Position numbers and translations under genes: made by a program
Part shown: one piece after another, positions 14,518 to 23,189 of the stretch
How the letters are laid out: each line of letters begins with the position of its first letter
Numbering within the stretch: position 1 is the stretch's first letter
Notes under the pieces: model-generated
The model's database searches: none
Seen by the model: the letters and a program-made list of their open reading frames with translations, nothing else
What the model was told of the DNA's origin: nothing
Source of the DNA: a virus
Direction: 5' to 3' (one strand)
Virus record (IMG/VR): IMGVR_UViG_3300032242_001644
Coordinates: 22,413 to 86,412 of that record
Length of the DNA stretch: 64,000 nt

Positions 14518-16089
14518 ATGCGCATCTTCATTGGGTTTAAGACTCAAGCAGGCGATGGCACACTGAGACAAATTCCAGTAATGTACGGTGACATGACCAA
14601 ACAAGTTGCCAGCATTATTAAAGAAAACAGCGAAAACAAAATGCCCAGTGTGCCTCGTATTGCCTGTTACATCACTGGTATTGAAATTGCACGTGACAGA
14701 CTAAGTGATTCAAGTTTTGTCAGCAAGTTAAACATTAGAGAACGTGCTTATACCACTGCTGCGGGCAACATTGAGTACGAAAATTATCAAGGTGGTGGCT
14801 ATACTGTTGAGCGTTTAATGCCAACTCCGTACAAGTTGACAATGAAAGCAGACATCTGGACCAGCAACACTGACCAAAAGTTACAGGTCATGGAACAGAT
14901 ACTAATGTTGTTTAATCCTAGTTTAGAAATACAAACTACGGACAACTATATTGACTGGACCAGTCTAAGTGTGGTCGATCTAACTGGGACAAATTTTACC
15001 AGTAGATCAATTCCAGTTGGGTCTGCCGACGATATTGATATTTGTTCTTTAGACTTTGAAATGCCTATTTGGATCAGTCCTCCTACCAAGGTCAAGAAAC
15101 TTGGTGTTGTTAAAAACATTATTATGAATATTTTTGGTGAGCAAGGTGATGTTAGTGACCTGTCTAATATATTGTTTAATGATCCAAATGCACAGGCCAC
15201 ATCAACTCCGGGTAATTTTGGAGTAATATTACTCAAGGCCAATAATGGTCAGCCTCATGACTATAATGTTGAAGTGTTAGATGCCAATGAAGCAGTAAGT
15301 GAAGTAGGACTTGAAGCGCCCACTAAACAAAGTTATCGTATTGATTGGCATAAGGTTCTTGAACTGTACGGCGGTTATCAGCCAGGTATCAGCCAGATAT
15401 TTTTTAGACAACCTAGCGGCAATGAACTAGGCGGAACTTTCACAGTTAATGAAATAGATCCGTCGTTTATCGTTGTTACTATTGACCCTGATACAATACC
15501 CACTAATTCGTTAGGTGCAATTACCGCAATTATTGACCCTTATAAATTTAATCCCATTGCAACATTTGGCAGTAAAGCTGATATACCGCAAGGCACACGC
15601 TACTTAATTCTTGATGATATTAACATATTAGAAGACAGGTATTGGACCACAGAAGTTCGAAGAGTAAATGCACTTACTAGCCAATTTGATCTTGCAGTTC
15701 CATTCTCATCACTGACTGCCTATCAGGTGTTTGTTGAAAAGACCGAAGTGATTTCATCGGTTGTTGAACACAACGGCAATGTTAGAGTTGTTCTTGATAC
15801 TGCGGTTCAGAATGCCAAAGTTACAATTAAAACCATGACAGGTTATGACGGCCCAGATGCTTGGAAAAATACCGATATGACTGACACGGTGGTTGCTGCT
15901 AATTCTGTAATTGAATGGAATGGTGCCAAATGGGATGTGGTGTTTGTTCCAGGCCCAGTGGTTAATCCAATCTATACTACAAATGCAAAAACTGGTATAC
16001 AGTACAAATGGGATGGAGAGCAATGGGTCAAGAGTTTCGAAGGCGAATATGCCAGCGGATACTGGCGATTCGTTCTTGACCCAGTATAA
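14518..16089 (+). CDS. gp15: Tail completion/sheath terminator protein, gp15-like
   Basis: Caps the contracted-tail assembly and joins it to the neck. Family blocks are LRQIPVMYGDMTKQVASI, PRIACYITGIEI, MPTPYKLTMKADIWT and LQVMEQILMLFNPSLEI, with the DFEMPIWISPP segment; all correspond to gp15. At 523 residues it is about twice T4 gp15 (272). The C-terminal half is an extension ending in two short VIEWNGAKWD / QYKWDGEQW units. Important: gp15-like sequence continues upstream of this ATG. Positions 14464-14517 read in frame as IIQFFYDGQIRRYVTQF after an Asn codon, back to a TGA at 14461, but contain no ATG, GTG or TTG. The working start is therefore either this internal ATG or a rare ATT. The stop overlaps the next gene (TAATG). 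Confidence 0.85.
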   Translation: MRIFIGFKTQAGDGTLRQIPVMYGDMTKQVASIIKENSENKMPSVPRIACYITGIEIARDRLSDSSFVSKLNIRERAYTTAAGNIEYENYQGGGYTVERLMPTPYKLTMKADIWTSNTDQKLQVMEQILMLFNPSLEIQTTDNYIDWTSLSVVDLTGTNFTSRSIPVGSADDIDICSLDFEMPIWISPPTKVKKLGVVKNIIMNIFGEQGDVSDLSNILFNDPNAQATSTPGNFGVILLKANNGQPHDYNVEVLDANEAVSEVGLEAPTKQSYRIDWHKVLELYGGYQPGISQIFFRQPSGNELGGTFTVNEIDPSFIVVTIDPDTIPTNSLGAITAIIDPYKFNPIATFGSKADIPQGTRYLILDDINILEDRYWTTEVRRVNALTSQFDLAVPFSSLTAYQVFVEKTEVISSVVEHNGNVRVVLDTAVQNAKVTIKTMTGYDGPDAWKNTDMTDTVVAANSVIEWNGAKWDVVFVPGPVVNPIYTTNAKTGIQYKWDGEQWVKSFEGEYASGYWRFVLDPV

Positions 16090-16499
16090 TGCATAAAGAG
16101 ATAGATACTAGTATGCAAAAACATGCTGGTATCTTATTCTTATCTAAACAAACCTCCAAGGTCCTGATCATCCTTGAGGACACAAAATGGACAGTGCCCA
16201 CATTCACACGCACAGATGTGGTGTTACAGGATGCTGCTCCTATAATTGAACTCTACTACAACAAACCTGCTAAGTTAATTCCTTTAGAATTATATGTCAG
16301 CAGTGACAGCGGTTTTGAATTTTCCACCTACGTGTGTCTTGTAGATAGTGAGTTCACAATAGAAAAATGCCCAACATATTGCTGGGCAAGTTTTGATCAA
16401 TTACCTAAGAATCTTCACACTGGCTTAAAAACCACATTGACCAACAAGGTTATTAACGATAAAATTAATACCATGTTGGTCGTAGCCAAACAACTTTAA
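16089..16499 (+). CDS. Nudix-fold-like protein lacking the Nudix box
   Basis: A 136-residue protein following gp15 with a TAATG overlap. It resembles the Nudix hydrolases found at this place in aquatic T4-like phages: HAGILFLSKQTSKVLIIL (residues 12-29), then WTVP (34-37), AKLIPLELY (61-69), CWASFDQLP (98-106) and LHTGLKTTL (109-117). The catalytic Nudix box GX5EX7REUXEEXGU should follow WTVP. Here that place reads TFTRTDVVLQDAAPII with no conserved Gly and no REXXEE. The protein therefore probably keeps the fold but not pyrophosphohydrolase activity. It may serve as a structural or binding partner in the tail. Its TAA and the stop of the convergent fibre gene share the four bases TTAA. Confidence 0.65.
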   Translation: MHKEIDTSMQKHAGILFLSKQTSKVLIILEDTKWTVPTFTRTDVVLQDAAPIIELYYNKPAKLIPLELYVSSDSGFEFSTYVCLVDSEFTIEKCPTYCWASFDQLPKNLHTGLKTTLTNKVINDKINTMLVVAKQL

Positions 16500-19400
16500 G
16501 CCTGCGCTTCGCCCCAACGTAGAATAACGTTAACTGGGGTATTTGAGCCGCTGACCTTGTACACGTTAATGGCCAATACGTCTGGACCATTAGGGAATGT
16601 ACCGCGTCCACCAATTGCGGTTGATGTCATTTCTTTCAATCCTGATAAGTCTAGCGTATCAGTATTGCCTGGGTTACTAACGAATGAGAAGACTTGCTCA
16701 CCCGGCAATGCATATGCTGATCCAAACTGGAATACTGGCGTTGCACCTGCTGCAATAGTTGCATTGGATGTTTGTGTAAATGTCACACGATAAACAGTTG
16801 TTGCACCAAACGTTCTTGTTGCGGTTGCAGCTACGGATGTACCAGCTGGGAACTGTGTATAGTTAGTTGCAATTTTAGTTCCAAGGTTGGCACCGCTTGA
16901 TGTCCAAGATGCACTGGTAAAGAACAAGTAGTTGGTAATTACATAGTTGGCTGCAGAACCTGCTGCTGTCACTGTAACAGTTTGGTCGTTGCTCGCACCT
17001 GATGCACTAGTGGCGTTTGCCGCAGCACTCATAACAACTCTTGTATAACTTGTACCGCCAATGTTAATATAACTTGGAGTAATTGTTTGAATTGTTTGAG
17101 ATCCAGTTATATAAGTTGCCAAAGATAACGAATCACTAGTTGCAATACCGCTTGATGCATATTGTGTATCAGTGATTAAGAAATCAGTTCTAGCAGTATT
17201 TAATGCACTTCCGTATGTTGATGTTGCCGCTGAAGTAGCAGTGATTGTAATATTATTTCCAGATCCTGCTGTAGATGTATTATTTGCAGGACCGCTCATA
17301 ATAACCTGTGCATATGACACGCCACTAATTGTAGTAAAGTTAGAAACAACGCTTGAGATTGTATGAACTGTTGTAATAAATGTTGCCACTGATAGACTAT
17401 CAGTAACTGATATTGTTATACTGGATAACTGCGATTGCGTTATTAAGAAATCTGTTCTTGACGCACTTAACGCTGTATTATAACGAGCAGCCACTGAACT
17501 TGTTATTGATGCAGTAAGATTTTGTGCTCCATTTGACACTGCGGCCGGACTTGTTCCATTTGCTACCGCAGACATAACAATACGAGTATACGGGATACCA
17601 GCTAGTGTAATATAGCTGTTAGTAATAGATACAATAGTTTGTCCACCAACTACATAACCGGGTATGTTAATACCATCTCCAGTTGATAACGGGGTAGTAA
17701 GGCCGGAAATTATTGAATTAGCAACTAGAAAATCTGACCTTGCAGTACTAACAGCACTGTTATATACTGGACTTGTAGAGGCTGCAAAACTAGCCGCTGT
17801 AATTGTTTGCACTACTGGATTAAATGATATCGCAGTCAATGATGCAGTAATTGGTGCAAAACTCTTGGCTGTTAGCGTGGTTGTAAATGCGCCTTGTACT
17901 ATGGCTGTTGCTGTTGATACATTACCGCCCCATGTTACACTACCGCCGGATGCAACTTGAGCAAAACTTGGCTGTCCACCAGCACCTAACGAGTTCAATC
18001 CAGTCCAGGTGATCAATGTAGGATCAGTTGGATAGTTAATTGGATTCAAAATACCTTGAACAATAATTGCGCCGCCGCCTGACACTGTGTCAGATGTAAT
18101 GGAAATACCCGATAACAATAATTGCGCACGATTTAGCAATTCTCTTACACCCAAGTCACCAGTTTGTGCGTTTGATACACTGGGTGCTAGACGAATTAAG
18201 AAAGCAGTATTAGTGCTAGTACTGGCGCTAACTCCGGTCGCTGCGTAGTTAAAAATGTATCCACGATCGCTGTCAAACTGACCGTCAATCATGTATGCAC
18301 TACCCCAGTGACTGATTAACGGAGTAATTGTATTACTGATTAGGATAACACCAGCATTTACATTATGACTTGCTGCGGGACTTCCTGTAAATGTTCGTTG
18401 GGCACCTGCTGCAAACTGTGATAGACTAGAACCGCGTGAACAACCAACTAGGCTAGTACCGTTGTTTGCTGTATATGAAATTAATTCACTGTCAACAACT
18501 ACTGTTCCTGCAGGTGGAAAGTAGTATGCATTAGTTAGTGGCAATACTGTGTCTGATGCGGTGATCGCTGCGGATAATTTATCTTTTGCACCTTCGTTGA
18601 TAACTTCGTAGCGAACTGGTTGGTTACCTGAACGCATGTAAGCCTCGATGTTGTAGTTGCTGTTACGGAAACGATGCACGAATACATAATTACCGTCGGA
18701 TCCTCTAAGCATAAAATCAATAAATCCAGCACCATACCACGTGTGTTGGATACCAATCATCTGCATTTTAGTAACATCGATATTATAACCACTATCACCT
18801 CGGCCGTCTGCTGTGTCTCTATTCCAATAGGCCTGCGGCACTATTAGATCGTTAGTTTTGGCCATTTTGGCAGAAGTTAAATCAATAGTTCCTCGATAGT
18901 CAGGACTAACTGTTAGACTTGTGTTGCTGTTAATTTGTGTTACCACATGACTCATACCGCGAATAACAACTCTATCACCTGCGGCAAGTTGTTCTGTAAA
19001 TCTTGTACCAGTACCGGTGACTTGGTTTGAGTTTGCAGCAAGTGCAATAGATCCAGCTACTTGAAATGTACTTGAACGTTTTACAACGGCTAATTTTTGT
19101 CCGTCGTATTGCCAGAACATACCGTTTTGGTCGTCAAAAATACCTGCACGAACTGTTGAACCGTGCCATGATCTAACACTTATAACACAAGGATTACCAA
19201 TAGATGCTGTGGTAGCGCCCAGAGTTTGTTGTGCAATTATTGTTAAAATACGTTCGGTTAAAATACTAAACACAGTATAGTTACCGTTGTATCCCGATGT
19301 AATTACACCGCTGATGCTAATTCCGCCGTTAACTTGACAGCCGTGATCAACGTCGTCTAGAACAACAGTTATAACACTACCTACGCCCGTTCCCGAAGAA

Positions 19401-22024
19401 GTGATACTTGCAATGTTATAACTAGGTGCAAATAATGCACCAGTGTTATACATAACACCTTTACCCGATTGATACCGAATATACTTCTTACTCATACGGA
19501 TTGCAGTTGCACCGTGTGTTGGGCCACCAGTTCCTAACATAACACCGCCGTCGAACGGTCTGTGAATAAAGAAACTGTCTGGTCTACCGTAAACGTATCC
19601 AGTTAACGTATTATTGATTGTACCAGCTGCTCTGGCAGTGTACAAGAATGTGTTAGATGCAGGCACTTGTTCAACAAAGAACGGACCTGCTGCTAGTTGT
19701 GCTCCTGTGTCCGAACTGGTAATTTGAATTGTAACAGTATTACCTGGTACAAATCCGTGTGGTGCTGGAAAGGTAACTTGGATAGTTGAAATTGCACTAT
19801 AGGTGATTCCAGTATTGGCATTGGCTATTTGTGCTGTGGTATTTGCATTTAATGTAAATGCACTGATAAAATTAATTGTTCCTGCTGTGATAGGGGTTCC
19901 AGTTATTGAAACAGACTGTATTAATCCGCCTGTGGAAATTGCAGAAATTTGAATAGTGGCATCGTTATTTCCGTCTACAATTGTAACAACATCATTCTGC
20001 GCATACCCTCTACCTGAAGCAACAATAGTTACAGTATCAATTACGCCGCCTGTTGTTGCAATAGCAACTGTTAGGCCAGTACCTAGACCAACGTTGGTTG
20101 TGGTAAATGTACCATCAACGTAACCTGTGCCTGGTACTAAGGAAGCAGAGCTAAGTGATAGTACAGAATTTAATGCACTGGCTGCGGTAACAATTATTGA
20201 TGCATCGTTTGTTGTACTTGCTCCACCCAACAGTGTTCCTGCGGCCGTTAGGGTATTTCCTGAAACATAACCAGTTCCTGGGTTTACAATTTGTGCAGTG
20301 TAGGCAGTTCCATTTCTTAATATGTTAAAAACTGAATTACTACCGTTGCCGCCTGTCGGTGCAACATTTGAATATGTTTGTGTACTACCAGTAATTGTAG
20401 TGGCTAATGAACCGCTTAACGAAACAGTGCTACCAACAACGCTGGTTACTAGCAATGATTGTCCGTCACCTCGGTCAATTACCAAACCTGGACTAATAGA
20501 AGCTGTATTGTCAATCGTAATTGAGTTGGCACCGGATGTTGCTGTTACAGTCAATGTAGTACTGGCCACGGTTCCGCCTGAACCAGTTACTGCTGTGATC
20601 TGTGTTCCTGCAGCAATGCCTGTTCCAGTCAACGGTGCGCCCACAGGAGGTGCACTTCCGCTAAATCCAATAAAGTTTGTACCAGATGCTGAAATCAAAC
20701 TAGTGGTAATAGTTCCAGATGCTCCTGCTGAGTATACGGAAAAATTAGGAATACCAACGCTGGCGCCTGTATAATATGCACCAGTTCTTAACTGAGTATA
20801 GTTTGTACTAAGTACATCACCGTTGTTTGTACCTACCTTGGACTTGGCATAGTAGGTAAATTGAGTAGCAGAAACAACAGAGTTAACTAAAAAACTTCCT
20901 TCTGCACGACTGAATCCTGATACCGAAACAGCCAATGCTTTAATAGTAAATGGTTGATTAACTGTAAAATTATGAGCATTTTGTGTTGTGACTGTGATTA
21001 AACTAGATCCAGACCCACTAGTTCCTGACGATGCATCTGTAACTACGTTAATAACTGGTTGATCACTGTTTGGAATTTCATAGATTGATGGATAATTTCT
21101 CATCAATGCAATTGTTTGCCACTTGGTTGGCTGTAGTCCGTATTCAAAGTCAGCGTCAAGCATACTTTGTGGAATACCAACTTTCATACGTTCCATTGCG
21201 TCACTGGCAATTGGATTTAATTTAACAACCTGTGCAGGTCCTTCAACAAATACCTGAAGAGTATCTGACAACATCATGCCGCTAGTGTCAAAATCAAAAT
21301 AGATTGTTGTTACTTTATCAGCACCGTATAATGCACCAGGAAAATCACTGTCATAACTTTCGCTGGTAGTAAGTTCAATAGGATATGCAGGGTCTGCAAA
21401 ATTATAAATGATTGTATTTTTAGTAGTGTTTGTTATTAACAATACATCTTCTTGGTGGTACATTCCCGGAATTTTTACATAACCACGATTTGTTGATACT
21501 GCAGGGATCGTTGTTGTTCCACTTGTTGCACTGTTAACAATAATGCCAGATAGGGTGCTTAGTGCTGCTCCGACGCCGGTTTCTGCCACATATCCGTTGT
21601 TGATTACTTGAGATACTGTGCTTTGTAGATAGCTAAATGCTGTATTAGATAAAATATAATTTTTTATTAAATTATTAATATAATTGTATGTTGCTGCTTC
21701 TGGTGCTGGAGATACCAGTTCGACACCATATTGCCAGAATTTAGTAGCATTGGTAGTGGTCAACATGTTTGAACCATGACGCAAATCACTGATGTATCCG
21801 TCAATTATTCCGCTAATCTCTTTTCTTAATAATCCAAGATCGTAAACATAATTTGCATAAGGTTGCACACTAAATGATACGTTACGTTGAATAAATGCAA
21901 TTGCTTCTTCTTGTACAAACTTTTTGTTTGCATTAATTAAGAATCTTGCGTTAGGATATAAACTTGTTGTAGGTGCCGCTGTTCCGGGTACAAATTTATA
22001 AGTTGATATCTGCTTCTTTGCCAT
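16496..22024 (-). CDS. Giant repeat-rich fibre/adhesin, 1842 residues
   Basis: A very large virion surface protein, probably a tail fibre or adhesin. The first ~90 residues contain a helical module (FLINANKKFVQEEAIAFIQ, later LRKEISGIIDGYISDLRHGSN) that recurs in two other giant fibres here. The middle is a chain of beta-rich, Gly/Thr/Ser-rich domains. These include turns of the type NPGTGYVSG and GRGYAQNDVVTI, and two segments like the YYV repeats of the 36.4-42.4 kb protein (FFVEQVPASNTF, FLVNSVVSATQF). Near residues 1418-1680 are three ~75-residue repeats built on AR(S/T)DFLI. The final ~150 residues form a globular beta domain (VNVILRWGEAQA end). No signal peptide is present. Receptor contact is inferred, not shown. 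Confidence 0.85.
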   Translation of the reverse strand: MAKKQISTYKFVPGTAAPTTSLYPNARFLINANKKFVQEEAIAFIQRNVSFSVQPYANYVYDLGLLRKEISGIIDGYISDLRHGSNMLTTTNATKFWQYGVELVSPAPEAATYNYINNLIKNYILSNTAFSYLQSTVSQVINNGYVAETGVGAALSTLSGIIVNSATSGTTTIPAVSTNRGYVKIPGMYHQEDVLLITNTTKNTIIYNFADPAYPIELTTSESYDSDFPGALYGADKVTTIYFDFDTSGMMLSDTLQVFVEGPAQVVKLNPIASDAMERMKVGIPQSMLDADFEYGLQPTKWQTIALMRNYPSIYEIPNSDQPVINVVTDASSGTSGSGSSLITVTTQNAHNFTVNQPFTIKALAVSVSGFSRAEGSFLVNSVVSATQFTYYAKSKVGTNNGDVLSTNYTQLRTGAYYTGASVGIPNFSVYSAGASGTITTSLISASGTNFIGFSGSAPPVGAPLTGTGIAAGTQITAVTGSGGTVASTTLTVTATSGANSITIDNTASISPGLVIDRGDGQSLLVTSVVGSTVSLSGSLATTITGSTQTYSNVAPTGGNGSNSVFNILRNGTAYTAQIVNPGTGYVSGNTLTAAGTLLGGASTTNDASIIVTAASALNSVLSLSSASLVPGTGYVDGTFTTTNVGLGTGLTVAIATTGGVIDTVTIVASGRGYAQNDVVTIVDGNNDATIQISAISTGGLIQSVSITGTPITAGTINFISAFTLNANTTAQIANANTGITYSAISTIQVTFPAPHGFVPGNTVTIQITSSDTGAQLAAGPFFVEQVPASNTFLYTARAAGTINNTLTGYVYGRPDSFFIHRPFDGGVMLGTGGPTHGATAIRMSKKYIRYQSGKGVMYNTGALFAPSYNIASITSSGTGVGSVITVVLDDVDHGCQVNGGISISGVITSGYNGNYTVFSILTERILTIIAQQTLGATTASIGNPCVISVRSWHGSTVRAGIFDDQNGMFWQYDGQKLAVVKRSSTFQVAGSIALAANSNQVTGTGTRFTEQLAAGDRVVIRGMSHVVTQINSNTSLTVSPDYRGTIDLTSAKMAKTNDLIVPQAYWNRDTADGRGDSGYNIDVTKMQMIGIQHTWYGAGFIDFMLRGSDGNYVFVHRFRNSNYNIEAYMRSGNQPVRYEVINEGAKDKLSAAITASDTVLPLTNAYYFPPAGTVVVDSELISYTANNGTSLVGCSRGSSLSQFAAGAQRTFTGSPAASHNVNAGVILISNTITPLISHWGSAYMIDGQFDSDRGYIFNYAATGVSASTSTNTAFLIRLAPSVSNAQTGDLGVRELLNRAQLLLSGISITSDTVSGGGAIIVQGILNPINYPTDPTLITWTGLNSLGAGGQPSFAQVASGGSVTWGGNVSTATAIVQGAFTTTLTAKSFAPITASLTAISFNPVVQTITAASFAASTSPVYNSAVSTARSDFLVANSIISGLTTPLSTGDGINIPGYVVGGQTIVSITNSYITLAGIPYTRIVMSAVANGTSPAAVSNGAQNLTASITSSVAARYNTALSASRTDFLITQSQLSSITISVTDSLSVATFITTVHTISSVVSNFTTISGVSYAQVIMSGPANNTSTAGSGNNITITATSAATSTYGSALNTARTDFLITDTQYASSGIATSDSLSLATYITGSQTIQTITPSYINIGGTSYTRVVMSAAANATSASGASNDQTVTVTAAGSAANYVITNYLFFTSASWTSSGANLGTKIATNYTQFPAGTSVAATATRTFGATTVYRVTFTQTSNATIAAGATPVFQFGSAYALPGEQVFSFVSNPGNTDTLDLSGLKEMTSTAIGGRGTFPNGPDVLAINVYKVSGSNTPVNVILRWGEAQA
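16960..17775 (-). repeat. Three ~75-residue repeats in the giant fibre
   Basis: The three units share Y-x-x-A(L/V)xxxR(S/T)DFL(I/V), a DSLS or DGIN turn, a QTI or HTI strand, and a (T/A)xVxMSxxAN.TS end. Sequence identity is clear at the protein level and variable at the DNA level. Such units usually stack as a fibre shaft. Confidence 0.7.
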
Positions 22025-22052
22025 TTAAATCTCCATGAGTTTCTGTTTACTA

Positions 22053-22655
22053 TTAACCTAATGCTACACTTAAGGCAATCGTTAATAGTTTAATATTTGA
22101 ACCGCCAACTGTTAATGTTCCGGCCACTGTGGTATTTCCTGCAACACTAACGTTGCCGCCTAGTGCTGTATCATTGCTGGTTGTCAATGAGGTAAAATTG
22201 CCAGCAGCAGGATTTATAGTTCCTATGGCAATGTTATCAATTGTTCCTTCGTTGGTTGGATTAAAAGCAAGATCTCCAGATACACTTAATGTTGTAAATG
22301 TTCCTGAACCGGGTGTTGTTGAACCAATGTTTACTTTGTCTATTGTTCCCACAACTGAAGAAGAATTAATTATAACTCTTCCTGATAACGTTGTAGTTCC
22401 AGATACTGTTAATCCGGATAAGGTTCCTAAGCTGGTTAAACTGCTGTTTGTAACAGTTGAACCTAGAGAGTTAGTACTAATTAGTAGAGTATTGCCGCTT
22501 GATATAGATCCGGTTGACAGTGATAGTGTTCCGCCCAGCGTAAAATTATTAGTTAAACTGAGGTTACCGTTTGCATCAACAATAAATCCTGGGCTAACAA
22601 AGCCCGTAGCGGATCTTAACGGGTCTATTGTAAACGGACTAACTAAATTTGCCAT
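22053..22655 (-). CDS. Small fibre-shaft protein
   Basis: A 200-residue Gly/Ser/Thr-rich protein made of short beta repeats such as SLTSLGTLSGLTVSGTTTL and IGSTTPGSGTFTTLSVSGD, the latter occurring twice (also IGTINPAAGNFTSLTTS). These motifs are characteristic of trimeric phage fibre shafts; the same GxFTTLxxSG pattern occurs in the 598-residue fibre at 26-27.8 kb. The N-terminal 30 residues (MANLVSPFTIDPLRSATG) probably hold the attachment region. It has its own late promoter and a TAAGGAAGA ribosome binding site, and lies 28 bases before the giant fibre gene. It may be an adaptor or a short fibre. Confidence 0.75.
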   Translation of the reverse strand: MANLVSPFTIDPLRSATGFVSPGFIVDANGNLSLTNNFTLGGTLSLSTGSISSGNTLLISTNSLGSTVTNSSLTSLGTLSGLTVSGTTTLSGRVIINSSSVVGTIDKVNIGSTTPGSGTFTTLSVSGDLAFNPTNEGTIDNIAIGTINPAAGNFTSLTTSNDTALGGNVSVAGNTTVAGTLTVGGSNIKLLTIALSVALG

Positions 22656-22676
22656 ATTGATCTTCCTTATTAATTG

Positions 22677-22684
22677 TATTTATA
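22677..22684 (-). promoter_or_regulatory. Late promoter TATAAATA
   Basis: An exact consensus octamer on the minus strand, followed by CAATTAATAAGGAAGA and the ATG at 22655. Confidence 0.65.
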
Positions 22685-22712
22685 CGTTAGGTGTGTATGC
22701 TAATTTGTTAAT

Positions 22713-23177
22713 TTAAAAGTTTTTAATGTCAATTGCATCAATCGCTTCATGTGTTGTACATGCCAATACCTCAGCTTCTAACGCATTACTAGCGTCTCGT
22801 ATTGCTTGTCTAGTTTGTAACACCTCTAGCGTTTTAGAAGTTGTATTTTCCAGCTGATCCTGCTCTCTAGCTCTTTCTAGTTTCCAGTCTAATGCCATTA
22901 TCTTTTCGGCGGCTTTATTCTTAATCTGCGGGATTTTTGATTCTTTGTGTTTTTGCAAAGAATCCGCTTCTTTATCTGCATTGTATTTTGCAACCTGCTG
23001 GGCCAGTGTTTTTCCCGGCATAGTATGTACAACTACGCCGTTGATCAATTTTAATGTGGCCAATAATTCTTTTGTCGGATCGTATGGATATGCGTAACAG
23101 GTGGTGTGTGCCTCTGTTTCATTATCAAAATAATTAGTAGCTTCGTTGGTCAGTGTATCAAATGTGAGATATTTCAT
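22713..23177 (-). CDS. Coiled-coil protein, possible fibre chaperone
   Basis: A 154-residue protein that I cannot assign to a family. Residues 1-60 form a small beta-rich domain (MKYLTFDTLTNEATNYF, then ATLKLINGVVVHTMPG). Residues 60-135 are a long charged helix likely to form a coiled coil (YNADKEADSLQKHKESK, AAEKIMALDWKLERAREQ). It lies directly after two paralogous surface proteins, 13 bases downstream of the first, with an AGGAC ribosome binding site. Size, architecture and position are like phage fibre-assembly chaperones, which fold or trimerise the neighbouring adhesin. That role is inferred from context only. Confidence 0.65.
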   Translation of the reverse strand: MKYLTFDTLTNEATNYFDNETEAHTTCYAYPYDPTKELLATLKLINGVVVHTMPGKTLAQQVAKYNADKEADSLQKHKESKIPQIKNKAAEKIMALDWKLERAREQDQLENTTSKTLEVLQTRQAIRDASNALEAEVLACTTHEAIDAIDIKNF

Positions 23178-23189
23178 AATTGTCCTGTT

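Noticed and set aside
20322-20774. Long open frames antiparallel to the fibre genes (also around 9429-10049, 22129-22716 and others)
   Set aside because: They mirror the strand bias of Val/Thr/Ser-rich coding on the opposite strand, have no ribosome binding sites, and show no family motifs.
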